Below, piece after piece: positions 1 to 8,587 of a stretch of 21,779 bases of DNA. A program made the translations under genes and the position numbers. Positions within the stretch are counted from its first letter, which is position 1. Each line of letters opens with the position of its first letter. The notes under the pieces are model-generated. The model did no database searches and was not told the DNA's origin. It saw nothing but the letters and a program-made list of their open reading frames with translations. Source of the stretch: Sphingobacteriaceae bacterium (GTDB lineage: Bacteria; Bacteroidota; Bacteroidia; Sphingobacteriales; Sphingobacteriaceae); assembly GCA_947478315.1 (NCBI GenBank), contig CANJWF010000003.1:1-21779 (forward strand), read 5' to 3'.

Positions 1-1002
1 ATGGATGAAGTAAGCGTAATAACCGACTTTATTCAAGAAGAAGCAGGACTTGCCGCAGATTTAATTTGGGGAAATTGTATCGACGAAAACTTAGGAGATG
101 CGTTATTAGTAACCATCATTGCCACAGGATTTCAAACCAGCGAAGAAAGAGCACGCAATAAACAAGCCGAGCCTAAAAAGAAATATTTAGCAAATGAAAT
201 AGTTGCAAAAGGAGAAGAGTCTAAAATTATTAATTACCTCCGTGAACCACAAGAAGAAATAATTACCAATCAAAATCGTGATGAACAGTTACTGAAACTA
301 TCACAATCAACACTTTTCGATGAAAATGTTGTTGTCAAAGAACCTACTCCCCAAAACTCAACGCAAGATTCAGTACAGAAGTACGATTTACCAATGGAAG
401 ATTTAATATCTTCTGCATCAGAGCATACTATTATTAATGAAACACTCATGAGCAATACGCTCATAAAGGAGGATGATAATGTTGTTATGGGTTCTTCCTC
501 ATCACCATTAAAAAACAAATTAACCGATGAAACATTTGAAGAAGAAAAAACACTTTATACCGCTAGTGAAAATGTAATAGAATTCGATTTTAAGTTAACA
601 AAAACCGAAAATGAACTTACATTCGATTTCCCCTTGCAATCAGCCCCATCCCCGAACATTAGATCCGTTCAGGTTGATGCTAATACCAAACAAAACCAGT
701 CGATAAATAATGTTGATGAGTTAGAATCAGCTTTAGAACACAATCAAGAATCATTTAACGACCAATTACAAAAATCACGTGAGCGTATTTTGCGCCTCAA
801 AGATTTAAGTATGAAATTAAAAACAACACAAGGTATTCAAGAATTAGAGAATGAGCCAGCATATAAACGCAAACAAATGAATTTGCAACAGCCCCCTCAC
901 TCTTCCGAATCCTTAGTTTCACGATTTACACTTAGCGATAACGAAGACGGGTCATCAAGCATTCGTCCAAATAATTCATTTTTACACGATAACGTGGATT
1001 AA
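1..1002 (+). CDS. ftsZ: Cell division protein FtsZ, C-terminal part (5' end outside window)
   Basis: Tubulin-like GTPase that polymerises into the division ring at mid-cell. Only the 3' part is present. The first ~45 residues (DEVSVITDFIQEEAG ... IIATGF) are the end of the FtsZ C-terminal domain, and the ATG at base 1 is the internal Met that precedes DEV in FtsZ proteins, not a start. The GTP-binding Rossmann half and tubulin signature lie upstream of the window. After the domain comes a linker of about 240-270 residues, rich in E, D, N, Q, S and T and low in hydrophobic residues, so probably disordered. A conserved block follows (ENEPAYKRKQMNL), then the tail RPNNSFLHDNVD, which matches the C-terminal peptide typical of Bacteroidota FtsZ and presumably binds FtsA-type anchors. 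The stop TAA is followed 15 bases on by a strong terminator. Identity is very secure; the linker function is inferred. Confidence 0.97.
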   Translation: MDEVSVITDFIQEEAGLAADLIWGNCIDENLGDALLVTIIATGFQTSEERARNKQAEPKKKYLANEIVAKGEESKIINYLREPQEEIITNQNRDEQLLKLSQSTLFDENVVVKEPTPQNSTQDSVQKYDLPMEDLISSASEHTIINETLMSNTLIKEDDNVVMGSSSSPLKNKLTDETFEEEKTLYTASENVIEFDFKLTKTENELTFDFPLQSAPSPNIRSVQVDANTKQNQSINNVDELESALEHNQESFNDQLQKSRERILRLKDLSMKLKTTQGIQELENEPAYKRKQMNLQQPPHSSESLVSRFTLSDNEDGSSSIRPNNSFLHDNVD

Positions 1003-1017
1003 ATTCATTTTTTGTTG

Positions 1018-1071
1018 ATATCCATTAAAAAAGCCTTATTTGATTTCAAATAAGGCTTTTTTAATGGATAT
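1018..1071. terminator. Bidirectional terminator, 26-bp perfect inverted repeat
   Basis: The arms at 1018-1043 and 1046-1071 are exact reverse complements with a 2-base centre (tt). The core is AAAAAAGCC ... GGCTTTTTT, giving a T-run at the 3' side of the hairpin on either strand. It sits between the convergent ends of ftsZ (stop at 1002) and fumC (stop at 1083) and can end both transcripts. Confidence 0.9.
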
Positions 1072-1082
1072 ACCTATAAGTC

Positions 1083-2480
1083 TTATTTTAATCCTCCAAT
1101 CATATCTTCTGCACGTACCCAACTATCAAACTGTTCGTTGCTTAACAAACCTAAACCTAACGCCGCTTCACGTAAAGAAGAATTTTCTTTATGTGCTTTT
1201 TTTGCAATTTTGGCAGCATTTTCATATCCAATGTGCGGATTTAAAGCAGTTACCAACATTAACGAATTTTCAACATGTTTTTTAATGCCTGCGTAGTTAG
1301 GCTCAATACCAATTGCGCAGTGGTCATTAAAAGAAACACAAGCGTCGCCAATTAAGCGTGCCGATTGTAGAAAATTTGCCGCAATAACAGGTTTAAACAC
1401 ATTCAATTCATAATGTCCATTTGAGCCACCAATACTAACTGTAACATCATTTCCCATTACTTGAGCACACACCATTGTCAGCGCTTCGCTTTGAGTAGGA
1501 TTTACTTTTCCAGGCATAATTGACGAACCAGGTTCATTTTCCGGAATAATAATTTCACCAATACCCGAACGAGGTCCAGAAGCCAGCATGCGAATATCAT
1601 TGGCAATTTTCATTAAAGAAACGGCTAATTGTTTCAAAGCACCATGTGTTTCCACCATAGCATCATGTGATGCCAATGCCTCGAACTTATTTTCAGCTGT
1701 GCAAAAAGGTAATCCAGTAAACTGTGCAATGTATGCAGCAACTTTAATATCATAACCCTTAGGCGTATTAATGCCTGTACCCACCGCGGTACCCCCCAAC
1801 GCCAATTCTGATAGATGATTTAGTGTGTTGCGTAAAGCTTTTAAACCATGGTCTAGTTGAGAAACATAGCCCGAAAATTCTTGACCTAAAGTAAGTGGCG
1901 TAGCATCCATTAAATGCGTACGACCAATTTTTACCACATTTTTAAAAGTTTCAGATTTAGCCTTTAACGTATCTCGCAATTTTTCCACTCCAGTTATGGT
2001 CGTTGACATAACCATTCTATAAGCAGCAATGTGCATAGCAGTAGGGTATGTATCATTGGAAGATTGAGACTTATTCACATCATCATTAGGATGAATAAAT
2101 ACGTTACCTTCCCCCAATTGATTACCTTGCAAAACATGAGCTCGATTTGAAATAACTTCGTTCACATTCATATTAGATTGCGTACCCGACCCTGTTTGCC
2201 AAATAACTAGCGGAAATTGATCAGACAAATTTCCTGCCAAAATTTCATCGCAAACCTTAGCTATCAAATCTCTTTTTTCCACCGCTAAAACGCCGCAGTC
2301 TGTATTGGTGTATGCTGCTGCTTTTTTTAGAAATGCAAAAGCCTCAATAATTTCTTTTGGCATAGATGCTTCTGGTCCAATTTTGAAATTATTCCGCGAA
2401 CGTTCTGTTTGGGCTCCCCAATATTTATCGGCGGGAACTTGCACCTCGCCCATCGTATCATGTTCAATTCTAAAACTCAT
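1083..2480 (-). CDS. fumC: Fumarate hydratase, class II
   Basis: Cytoplasmic, metal-free homotetrameric fumarase that interconverts fumarate and L-malate in the TCA cycle. With the start at 2480 (MSFRIEHDTMGEVQVP) the protein has 465 residues, the usual class II length. Seen in order are TGSGTQ near 97-102, HPNDDVN near 130-136, GRTHLMDATP near 187-196 and the fumarase/aspartase signature GSSIMPGKVN near 318-327 carrying the catalytic serine loop. In-frame ATGs at 2510 and 2534 would add 10 or 18 basic residues. These were rejected because family members begin at M-x-x-R-I-E-H-D and because a TAnnTTTG element at 2523-2530 would place the transcript start near 2516, inside the longer frame. 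It is transcribed divergently from the barrel gene at 2658 and ends at the terminator shared with ftsZ. Aspartase is the nearest alternative, but the HPND and GRTHLMDATP motifs favour fumarase. Confidence 0.97.
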   Translation of the reverse strand: MSFRIEHDTMGEVQVPADKYWGAQTERSRNNFKIGPEASMPKEIIEAFAFLKKAAAYTNTDCGVLAVEKRDLIAKVCDEILAGNLSDQFPLVIWQTGSGTQSNMNVNEVISNRAHVLQGNQLGEGNVFIHPNDDVNKSQSSNDTYPTAMHIAAYRMVMSTTITGVEKLRDTLKAKSETFKNVVKIGRTHLMDATPLTLGQEFSGYVSQLDHGLKALRNTLNHLSELALGGTAVGTGINTPKGYDIKVAAYIAQFTGLPFCTAENKFEALASHDAMVETHGALKQLAVSLMKIANDIRMLASGPRSGIGEIIIPENEPGSSIMPGKVNPTQSEALTMVCAQVMGNDVTVSIGGSNGHYELNVFKPVIAANFLQSARLIGDACVSFNDHCAIGIEPNYAGIKKHVENSLMLVTALNPHIGYENAAKIAKKAHKENSSLREAALGLGLLSNEQFDSWVRAEDMIGGLK

Positions 2481-2522
2481 TTTTCGACTTTTTAACTTTT
2501 TAAATTTCATTAATTGACCGTG

Positions 2523-2558
2523 CAAAAATAACAAACAATTAGACTTTGACTATCCAAA
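2523..2558 (-). promoter_or_regulatory. Candidate fumC promoter (Bacteroidota type)
   Basis: On the minus strand TATTTTTG (complement of 2523-2530) fits the -7 consensus TAnnTTTG and is followed by C. A TTTG at 2555-2558 could serve as the -33 element, with 24 bases between, slightly longer than usual. The predicted start near 2516 leaves a leader of about 36 bases before the fumC ATG at 2480. Motif match only. Confidence 0.4.
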
Positions 2559-2568
2559 TTAGTTGAAC

Positions 2569-2606
2569 TTTGTTAATCCCGATTCTATTGTAAAATTCTA
2601 TCTTTG
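2569..2606 (+). promoter_or_regulatory. Candidate promoter of the barrel gene at 2658
   Basis: TATCTTTG at 2599-2606 is an exact match to the Bacteroidota -7 element TAnnTTTG. The nearest upstream TTTG (2569-2572) is 26 bases away, longer than the usual ~17-23, so the -33 element is uncertain. Predicted start near 2613, leader about 45 bases. Confidence 0.4.
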
Positions 2607-2657
2607 TCATACTTGAACTAAAGTTTAATCATTCCGCCTTTTCAAATTTAATAATCC

Positions 2658-3524
2658 GTGAAACATTTTTTTAGATTAGCATTATCAATTTTCTGCGGTT
2701 TTTACTCCACACTGCAAGCACAACAAATTTCAAAAACACCTGATTTCAAGCTACATAAAAAAGGTGATTACTATGTTACATGGGGCTACAATAGAGAATG
2801 GTTTAATAAAAGCGATATCCACTTCACAGGTCCAGGTTATGATTTTACGTTAAAAGACGTTAAAGCCGTTGACAGACCAAGCCCTATTAATTTAGATTAT
2901 GTCAAATGGGATACTTGGTCTGTACCACAGTTCAATCTCCATGTAGGATACTTCATCAGCGATAAATACAGTATATCAGTAGGCTGGGATCACATGAAAT
3001 ATGTAGTAGATGTTCCCCAAACGGTAAAAATAACGGGACATATCGACCCAAATATTTCTAACCCATCTATTTCCAGTAATGTACCCTCAGGAAATTATGC
3101 AGGAAATTATAACAACAATGATATAACGTTACAACCCGATTTTCTAACATTTGAACATACCGATGGACTAAACTATGCGAGTGTCGATTTAGAACGTTAT
3201 GATGAATTGTGGCAGTCTCGTAAATACAAACATGTAGGAGTAACATTAGCTACTGGTGGAGGGTTAGGCATGATTATTCCTCGTAGTGATGTCCGATTTT
3301 TCGGGAATGGCAGAAATCATTTTTGGAATATTGCAGGTTGGGGTTCAAGTCTAAAAGCAGGATTACAATTTAATATCTTCAAGCGCGTATATCTACAAAC
3401 AGATTTCAAAATAGGCTATTTAGAATTATTGAACATTCACACTACTGAAAATACCAATGTAGATAAAGCTCAACAACATATTATTTTTTATGAAAACTAT
3501 TGGGTAATCGGTTTTAGAATTTAG
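2658..3524 (+). CDS. Predicted outer-membrane beta-barrel protein, function unknown
   Basis: The 288-residue protein has a clear signal peptide: K/R near the N-terminus, hydrophobic core LALSIFCGFYST, likely cleavage after LQA before QQ. The mature part is rich in Y, W, F and G, with alternating polar/hydrophobic stretches such as NLHVGYFISDKYSISVGWD and a C-terminal strand ENYWVIGFRI that ends in a hydrophobic residue, all typical of a small outer-membrane barrel. A central segment around residues 130-165 rich in N, S, P and G looks like a long extracellular loop. The start is GTG at 2658; no in-frame ATG lies nearby, and the signal peptide begins directly after it. I do not recognise a named family. 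It probably forms its own transcription unit, divergent from fumC, with 135 bases before mfd. Adhesin, porin or structural barrel are all possible. Confidence 0.8.
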   Translation: MKHFFRLALSIFCGFYSTLQAQQISKTPDFKLHKKGDYYVTWGYNREWFNKSDIHFTGPGYDFTLKDVKAVDRPSPINLDYVKWDTWSVPQFNLHVGYFISDKYSISVGWDHMKYVVDVPQTVKITGHIDPNISNPSISSNVPSGNYAGNYNNNDITLQPDFLTFEHTDGLNYASVDLERYDELWQSRKYKHVGVTLATGGGLGMIIPRSDVRFFGNGRNHFWNIAGWGSSLKAGLQFNIFKRVYLQTDFKIGYLELLNIHTTENTNVDKAQQHIIFYENYWVIGFRI

Positions 3525-3642
3525 AGATTGTCTAAACTTCGAAAAAGCTGTAAGCCGAAATTACACTTGTTAATTGTAAAATGACCATAAACATGTTACG
3601 TGAAACCTTAATGTAAATTTAAATAGTTTCTAATATCAATAA

Positions 3643-3663
3643 ATGCAACACACTAAAAATTGA
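3643..3663 (+). other. Six-codon mini-ORF overlapping the mfd TTG start
   Basis: ATG CAA CAC ACT AAA AAT TGA runs directly into mfd: its TGA (3661-3663) overlaps the proposed TTG start (3660-3662) by two bases. It could deliver ribosomes to the TTG by termination-reinitiation, or be chance in A/T-rich DNA. The same arrangement occurs before rmlA (20260-20274). Confidence 0.25.
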
Positions 3664-6600
3664 ATCTTCAACATATTTTAACCCAATATCGGTCTTCCGA
3701 TAAAGTAAACCAATTTATTGAAGCACTACAAGAATCAAAGAAGAAAATACATCTCAAGGGACTTGTCGGGAGTGTAGATGCCGTTCTTGCAGTTGCTTCG
3801 CATACTTTGGTAGAAGAACAACATTTTCTATTCATACTATCCGATAGAGAAGAAGCAGCGTATTTTCAAAGCGATTTAGAAAATTTGTTAAATAAAGCAG
3901 TTCTTTTTTTCCCTTCCTCTTTTCGTAAAAATCTTGACTTCACGCAATCTGAAAGCACGCAGGTATTGCAACGAGCCGAAACATTGAATGCCTTAAATCA
4001 TCACACAACTAAGGGGAAATTTATTGTAACCTATCCTGAAGCCATTGCCGAAAAAGTGCCTAACAGCAACAGCTTAGCTCAACATACTTTAGACATTTCC
4101 GTAGGAAACAAATTAGATATAGAATTTATATCCGAATTTCTACTATCCTACCACTTTAATCGCGTTGATTTTGTTTACGAACCCGGTCAGTTTTCTGTAA
4201 GAGGAGGCATTGTAGATATTTTTTCATTCGCCAACGATTACCCCTATCGAATAGAATTTTTTGGAGATGAAATAGCCAGTATTAGAACCTTTCAAGTAGA
4301 TAGCCAATTATCAATTAATCAATTAACCACGGTCAGTATTCTGCCGAATGTGCAATCCCAAACTTTTGTTGATGGAAGTATTTCCTTTCTCGATTTTCTT
4401 ACCAGTACTTCAACAATAGTTTGGTTTAAAGACGCACAACTCACATTAGACGTAATCAAAAAAAGCTATCAAGACGCTCAAAAACTGTGGCAAGCGTTGC
4501 CACAAGCAGATAAAGAACAAAACATACACTGGCATAATCCCAATAATCAGTTTATTGACCAAAAAAATCTAACCGAATTACTCAATCATTTTTCAATAGT
4601 CGAATTTGGCAAACAGTTTTTTTACACCCCTAACCAAACAGTTTTTTTCGATACCAAACCACAACCCTCTTTTAACAAAGATTTTAATCTATTGCTCCAT
4701 AACTTTAAAGAACACAGTCAACAGCACATAGAAAATCTAATATTTGCCGATTCAGCCAAACAAGTAGAACGCCTTTATGCCATATTTGCTGATTTAGATA
4801 AAACAGTCACCTTTACACCCATACATATTTCTCTCAGAGAAGGATTTATAGATTACGACCTAAAATGGGCATGTTATACCGATCATCAAATATTTAATCG
4901 CTATTTTAAATACAAACTCAAAAAATCCTATACAGGCAATGCCGCTATTACCTTAAAAGAACTTCGTGAACTCAAGCCGGGCGACTTTGTAACCCATATA
5001 GACCATGGCATTGGTAAATATGCTGGATTAGAGAAAACAGAAATCAATGGACATGTACAAGAAATGATTCGACTCGTATATGCCGATCACGATTTACTAT
5101 ACGTCAACATCAATGCCCTTAACCGTATTACCCGATATACCGGACAAGATGGCACCATTCCAAAACTCAATAAACTCGGCTCCGATGCTTGGGATAAGCT
5201 GAAAAAAAACACCAAGAAAAAAGTCAAAGATATTGCTAGAGACTTAATTAAATTGTACGCACAACGTAAAGCCCAAACAGGTAATGCCTTTTCTCCAGAT
5301 ACCTATTTACAAAATGAACTAGAAGCCTCATTTATTTACGAAGATACCCCCGATCAAATAAAGGCAACGGCCGATATCAAACGTGATATGGAATCTCCAC
5401 ATCCCATGGACAGACTCATCTGTGGAGACGTAGGATTCGGTAAAACAGAAATCGCTATCAGAGCTGCGTTCAAATCTGTTGCAGATAGCAAACAAGTCGC
5501 CATTCTAGTGCCTACTACTATTTTAGCCTTTCAGCACTACAAAACTTTTACGAGTCGTTTAAAAGACTTGCCCTGCACCATTGACTATATAAACCGATTT
5601 CGATCAACATCGGAAATTAAAGATACCCTCAAAAAAACCGCTGAAGGAAAAGTAGACATACTTATTGGCACCCATCGGGTTGTGAGTAAAGATGTAAAAT
5701 TTAAAGATTTAGGGCTTTTAATTATAGATGAAGAACAAAAATTTGGAGTAACCACTAAAGAAAAATTAAAACAAATGCGAGTTAACGTTGATACGCTAAC
5801 ATTAACCGCTACCCCCATACCCCGTACACTACATTTTTCATTAATGGGAGCACGCGATCTTTCTATCATTAGTACACCTCCACCCAATCGTCAGCCTGTT
5901 TTAACAGAATTACACGTATTCAACGAAAAATTAATTAAAGAAGCCGTAGAATCAGAATTAGAAAGAGACGGACAAGTGTTCTTTATTCATAATCGAGTAG
6001 CTGATATCGAACAATATGCAGCACTCATTAGAGGATTAGTACCTCATGCGCGAATAGCCGTTGGGCACGGACAAATGGATGGAGAACACCTAGAAGACGT
6101 TATGATTAAGTTCGTCAACGGAGAATACGACGTATTAGTTGCCACCACTATTATTGAAGCTGGACTCGATATTCCTAATGCCAACACCATCATCATCAAT
6201 CACGCTCACCTATTTGGATTAAGTGATTTACATCAAATGCGAGGACGAGTAGGACGTTCCAACAAAAAAGCCTTTTGTTATCTTTTAAGTCCTCCACTAT
6301 CTACCCTTACCCATGAAGCACGAAAACGATTAAGTGCCATTGAAGAATTCTCGGATTTAGGCAGTGGATTTAATGTAGCCATGAGAGATTTAGACATTCG
6401 CGGATCAGGTAATTTACTAGGAGCCGAGCAAAGTGGTTTTATCGCCGAAATCGGATTTGAAATGTATCAAAAAATATTAGAAGAAGCCATTCAAGAACTT
6501 AAGCAAGATGAATTTGCCGAAGTATTTGCCGATTCACCATCTCGTCCCTACGTACAATTCACACAGTTAGAAACCGACTTAGAAATGTTAATCCCCAATG

Positions 6601-7031
6601 AATATGTAACTAATGTAAGTGAGCGGTATAATCTATATGCAGAATTATCCAAACTAGAAACTGAAGCACAGTTACAACAATTTGGACAAATGTTAACCGA
6701 TAGATTTGGTCCAATTCCCGCGCAAGTAGCCATTATGATGAATGCCATGCGCCTCCAATGGTTAGGAAAAGCCATCGGATTTGAAAAACTTTCACTTAAA
6801 AAACAAGTTTTAAAAGGTTACTTTATTGCAGATCAAAAATCACCCTATTTCGACTCCAATGCATTTCAAAAGGTCTTGACCTATATAGGATTCTATCCCA
6901 CACAATGCACGCTCAAGCAAGTTAAAAACACACTGAGACTAGCCATAGAGCATATAAAAAATTTAGATGAAGCAATTAATATTTTAAATAATATGATTAC
7001 AATTGATGTTTCAAAAAACGATAAACTTTAG
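3660..7031 (+). CDS. mfd: Transcription-repair coupling factor Mfd
   Basis: DNA translocase that removes RNA polymerase stalled at lesions and recruits UvrA for nucleotide-excision repair. It has 1123 residues, normal for the family. The N-terminal UvrB-like region (about 1-330) includes YEPGQFSVRGGIVDIF. The RNA-polymerase-interaction domain starts near 441 (GDFVTHIDHGIGKYAGLEK). The helicase motor follows, with Walker A GDVGFGKTE (Lys595), DEEQ at 690-693, TATPIPRTL, and the translocation motif with GRVGRSNKKAFCYLL from about 862. The C-terminal TRCF domain is near 980-1090. The start is TTG at 3660, preceded by an overlapping ATG mini-ORF. No ATG upstream in this frame gives a better N-terminus; the first codons (NLQHILTQY) resemble a family start, but the exact start is moderately certain. 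Its coding strand has more C than G, unlike genes downstream of 11.6 kb. A hairpin terminator follows. Confidence 0.97.
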   Translation: MNLQHILTQYRSSDKVNQFIEALQESKKKIHLKGLVGSVDAVLAVASHTLVEEQHFLFILSDREEAAYFQSDLENLLNKAVLFFPSSFRKNLDFTQSESTQVLQRAETLNALNHHTTKGKFIVTYPEAIAEKVPNSNSLAQHTLDISVGNKLDIEFISEFLLSYHFNRVDFVYEPGQFSVRGGIVDIFSFANDYPYRIEFFGDEIASIRTFQVDSQLSINQLTTVSILPNVQSQTFVDGSISFLDFLTSTSTIVWFKDAQLTLDVIKKSYQDAQKLWQALPQADKEQNIHWHNPNNQFIDQKNLTELLNHFSIVEFGKQFFYTPNQTVFFDTKPQPSFNKDFNLLLHNFKEHSQQHIENLIFADSAKQVERLYAIFADLDKTVTFTPIHISLREGFIDYDLKWACYTDHQIFNRYFKYKLKKSYTGNAAITLKELRELKPGDFVTHIDHGIGKYAGLEKTEINGHVQEMIRLVYADHDLLYVNINALNRITRYTGQDGTIPKLNKLGSDAWDKLKKNTKKKVKDIARDLIKLYAQRKAQTGNAFSPDTYLQNELEASFIYEDTPDQIKATADIKRDMESPHPMDRLICGDVGFGKTEIAIRAAFKSVADSKQVAILVPTTILAFQHYKTFTSRLKDLPCTIDYINRFRSTSEIKDTLKKTAEGKVDILIGTHRVVSKDVKFKDLGLLIIDEEQKFGVTTKEKLKQMRVNVDTLTLTATPIPRTLHFSLMGARDLSIISTPPPNRQPVLTELHVFNEKLIKEAVESELERDGQVFFIHNRVADIEQYAALIRGLVPHARIAVGHGQMDGEHLEDVMIKFVNGEYDVLVATTIIEAGLDIPNANTIIINHAHLFGLSDLHQMRGRVGRSNKKAFCYLLSPPLSTLTHEARKRLSAIEEFSDLGSGFNVAMRDLDIRGSGNLLGAEQSGFIAEIGFEMYQKILEEAIQELKQDEFAEVFADSPSRPYVQFTQLETDLEMLIPNEYVTNVSERYNLYAELSKLETEAQLQQFGQMLTDRFGPIPAQVAIMMNAMRLQWLGKAIGFEKLSLKKQVLKGYFIADQKSPYFDSNAFQKVLTYIGFYPTQCTLKQVKNTLRLAIEHIKNLDEAINILNNMITIDVSKNDKL

Positions 7032-7054
7032 TTCTAGAAAAATACCGATTAATA

Positions 7055-7120
7055 AAGGTTGAAGATAAATTAACAGATATAATGGATTGGCTTAAGTTAT
7101 CTTCAACCTTATTTTTATTA
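7055..7120 (+). terminator. Probable mfd terminator
   Basis: AAGGTTGAAGATAA (7055-7068) pairs exactly with TTATCTTCAACCTT (7097-7110), a 14-bp stem with a 28-base loop, followed by ATTTTTATTA. The loop is long and the T-tract is interrupted, so this is good but not ideal. Confidence 0.65.
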
Positions 7121-7183
7121 TAGGCTATATTGCTTCTGTTCAATTGATTATATTCACACTACCTAGAAATATAAAATCATATT

Positions 7184-7594
7184 ATGGACGTAATAAATAC
7201 TTCTCAAATAGTATCTGCAGAAAACAATTTTGCAACATACTCATTAAATAATGGCATTCTTTCTTTGCACTACAAAAGTGAAATAAGAAATCTTGCTTTT
7301 TATATGGCAGTTGATATCGTTGAAACTCGGCGAACTATTACCCAAGGACAATCTTTTCCTTTGTTTGTTGATCTTAATTGTCTTCGTTTTGCTGATGTGA
7401 AAACGATGAAATATTCCATGTCGCAAGAAAGCACACGCGGTGTATCAGCAATTGCCTTATTAGTAAGAACCTATCAACAAAAACTATTAACCAGTTTGTT
7501 TGTAAAAGTGTATGAGAGAAAAGTTTTTTTCCCAGTAGAAATGTTCTATTCAGAGGAAGATGCGTTAGAATGGCTGAAACAATTTATCAAATGA
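7184..7594 (+). CDS. Small STAS/SEC14-like domain protein
   Basis: A 136-residue cytoplasmic protein without signal peptide or membrane segment. The layout fits the single-domain STAS/SEC14-like proteins common in Bacteroidota: an N-terminal strand region (NNGILSLHYKS), a central 'PLFVDLN' strand followed by K-x-M-K-Y and 'GVSAIALLV', and the C-terminal segment 'VFFPVEMFYSEEDALEWLKQFIK', in which the E-E-D-A-L-E-W-L motif is the most recognisable part. The family's biochemical role is not established to my knowledge; STAS folds often bind partners or nucleotides in regulation. It stands alone, 3 bases before the convergent stop of the minus-strand gene at 7597, so the two transcripts have no room for separate terminators. 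Family assignment is from motif memory, not a profile search. Confidence 0.7.
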   Translation: MDVINTSQIVSAENNFATYSLNNGILSLHYKSEIRNLAFYMAVDIVETRRTITQGQSFPLFVDLNCLRFADVKTMKYSMSQESTRGVSAIALLVRTYQQKLLTSLFVKVYERKVFFPVEMFYSEEDALEWLKQFIK

Positions 7595-7596
7595 GG

Positions 7597-8307
7597 CTAA
7601 TGAAAATAAACCCTAAAGTCAAGAACCAAATTACGCACTAAATGTTCATCGTAACCCAATGGTTTAGTTGCCCCAAATTTTAATAATTGGATGGCGCTTG
7701 TCCAATTGATAGTAGTCCAGCTTATTCCTAATTCAATATCATATCGTTTCGATAAATTTAATTTTAAAGCAGAGCCAGGAGCAAAGTTAAGCGAATAAAT
7801 TCCCGAAGATTTGCTTCCTTGTTCAGAAATAAACACCTCCTGCCAAGTATACACTTCCCCCTTGCCATTATAAATAGGTTTATTTTGATAACTACTATAG
7901 GAAGCATTTGAAAAAGGTTGATAAAAATTGAATTCACAAAATGTTTTCAAAAATAGTTCACCAGTTTTATTATCCCTATCCTTTAATAAAATCGAAAAAT
8001 TAGGCTTTAAATAAACCCCAATAGCATAATTCAAAGATTCAACTCGATAAAATTGATTTATTTGCGTATAATCAGAAGTATTATATTGATGAGTATATTT
8101 ATTGAAAAAAATGTTCAACCCCGCTTCTAGTGAAAGGGTACGATTAAATTCATAGCCCTGCCCCAACTTTGCCGCTAGCAAATTGTTATTATTGTGCTGC
8201 AGAACATCAATTGTTCCCAAACCCATAGAGGCATTGTAGTAATAACGTTGAGCTAAAGTATTAGAGAGTGCAAAAAATGTGCAAACGAAAAAACAAAATT
8301 TTAACAT
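7597..8307 (-). CDS. Predicted outer-membrane beta-barrel protein, function unknown
   Basis: A 236-residue exported protein. The signal peptide is MLKFCFFVCTFFALSNTLA with cleavage before QRYYY. The mature part alternates aromatic and polar residues (YYYNASMGLG, LSLEAGLNIFF, YDIELGISWTT) and ends LVLDFRVYFH, a barrel-like C-terminal strand with a terminal aromatic-basic pair. Predicted topology is about eight strands by eye. It shows no sequence resemblance that I can see to the barrel gene at 2658 beyond composition. The stop lies 2 bases from the stop of the convergent STAS/SEC14-like gene. A TAGATTTG element (8388-8395, minus) may be its promoter. No named family is recognised; OmpW/OprF-like or porin-like barrels are possible. 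Confidence 0.75.
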   Translation of the reverse strand: MLKFCFFVCTFFALSNTLAQRYYYNASMGLGTIDVLQHNNNNLLAAKLGQGYEFNRTLSLEAGLNIFFNKYTHQYNTSDYTQINQFYRVESLNYAIGVYLKPNFSILLKDRDNKTGELFLKTFCEFNFYQPFSNASYSSYQNKPIYNGKGEVYTWQEVFISEQGSKSSGIYSLNFAPGSALKLNLSKRYDIELGISWTTINWTSAIQLLKFGATKPLGYDEHLVRNLVLDFRVYFH

Positions 8308-8387
8308 CGAAGAAAATTAGAAAACACTATTGTTCCGTAGAGTAAGCAATAGTTTATCACTGACCAAATAAGTTTATATAAACGCGA

Positions 8388-8395
8388 CAAATCTA
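8388..8395 (-). promoter_or_regulatory. Candidate -7 element for the barrel gene at 7597-8307
   Basis: On the minus strand this reads TAGATTTG, an exact TAnnTTTG match, about 80 bases before the ATG at 8307. No good TTG/TTTG is visible at the expected -33 position, so support is weak. Confidence 0.25.
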
Positions 8396-8587
8396 TACAA
8401 ATCAAGTAAAGAAGTAAGAAAGGGTAAATTATTTCTAAACCGTTAAGCCTTTAGTCGAAATTTTTACACAAGCATGTTTCACATTAACTTTTCATGACAG
8501 CACAGCATTAACTGTATCAAAATTTTTAAACTAATAGTTCCTCACACTATACTCGTGTACAACACCAATTAAAATAAGTCGTTTTAG

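Noticed and set aside
1040..1285. Plus-strand frame of 81 codons over the fumC 3' end
   Set aside because: It starts within the terminator palindrome and is antisense to fumC; no recognisable protein.
2481..2534. 5' extension of fumC to ATG 2510 or 2534
   Set aside because: The added residues are basic and low-complexity, the family starts at MSFRIEHD, and a probable promoter -7 element (2523-2530) overlaps the extension.
3520..3536. Hairpin TTTAGA-GATTG-TCTAAA at the end of the barrel gene
   Set aside because: A 6-bp A/T-rich stem with no following T-run; too weak for a terminator.
5585..5887. Minus-strand open frame of 100 codons inside mfd
   Set aside because: It is antisense to the conserved motor domain of mfd with no protein-like features; a shadow frame. 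The same applies to the other antisense frames inside coding regions (e.g. 270-518, 6548-6775, 16160-16381, 16852-17046, 19267-19467, 19786-19998).
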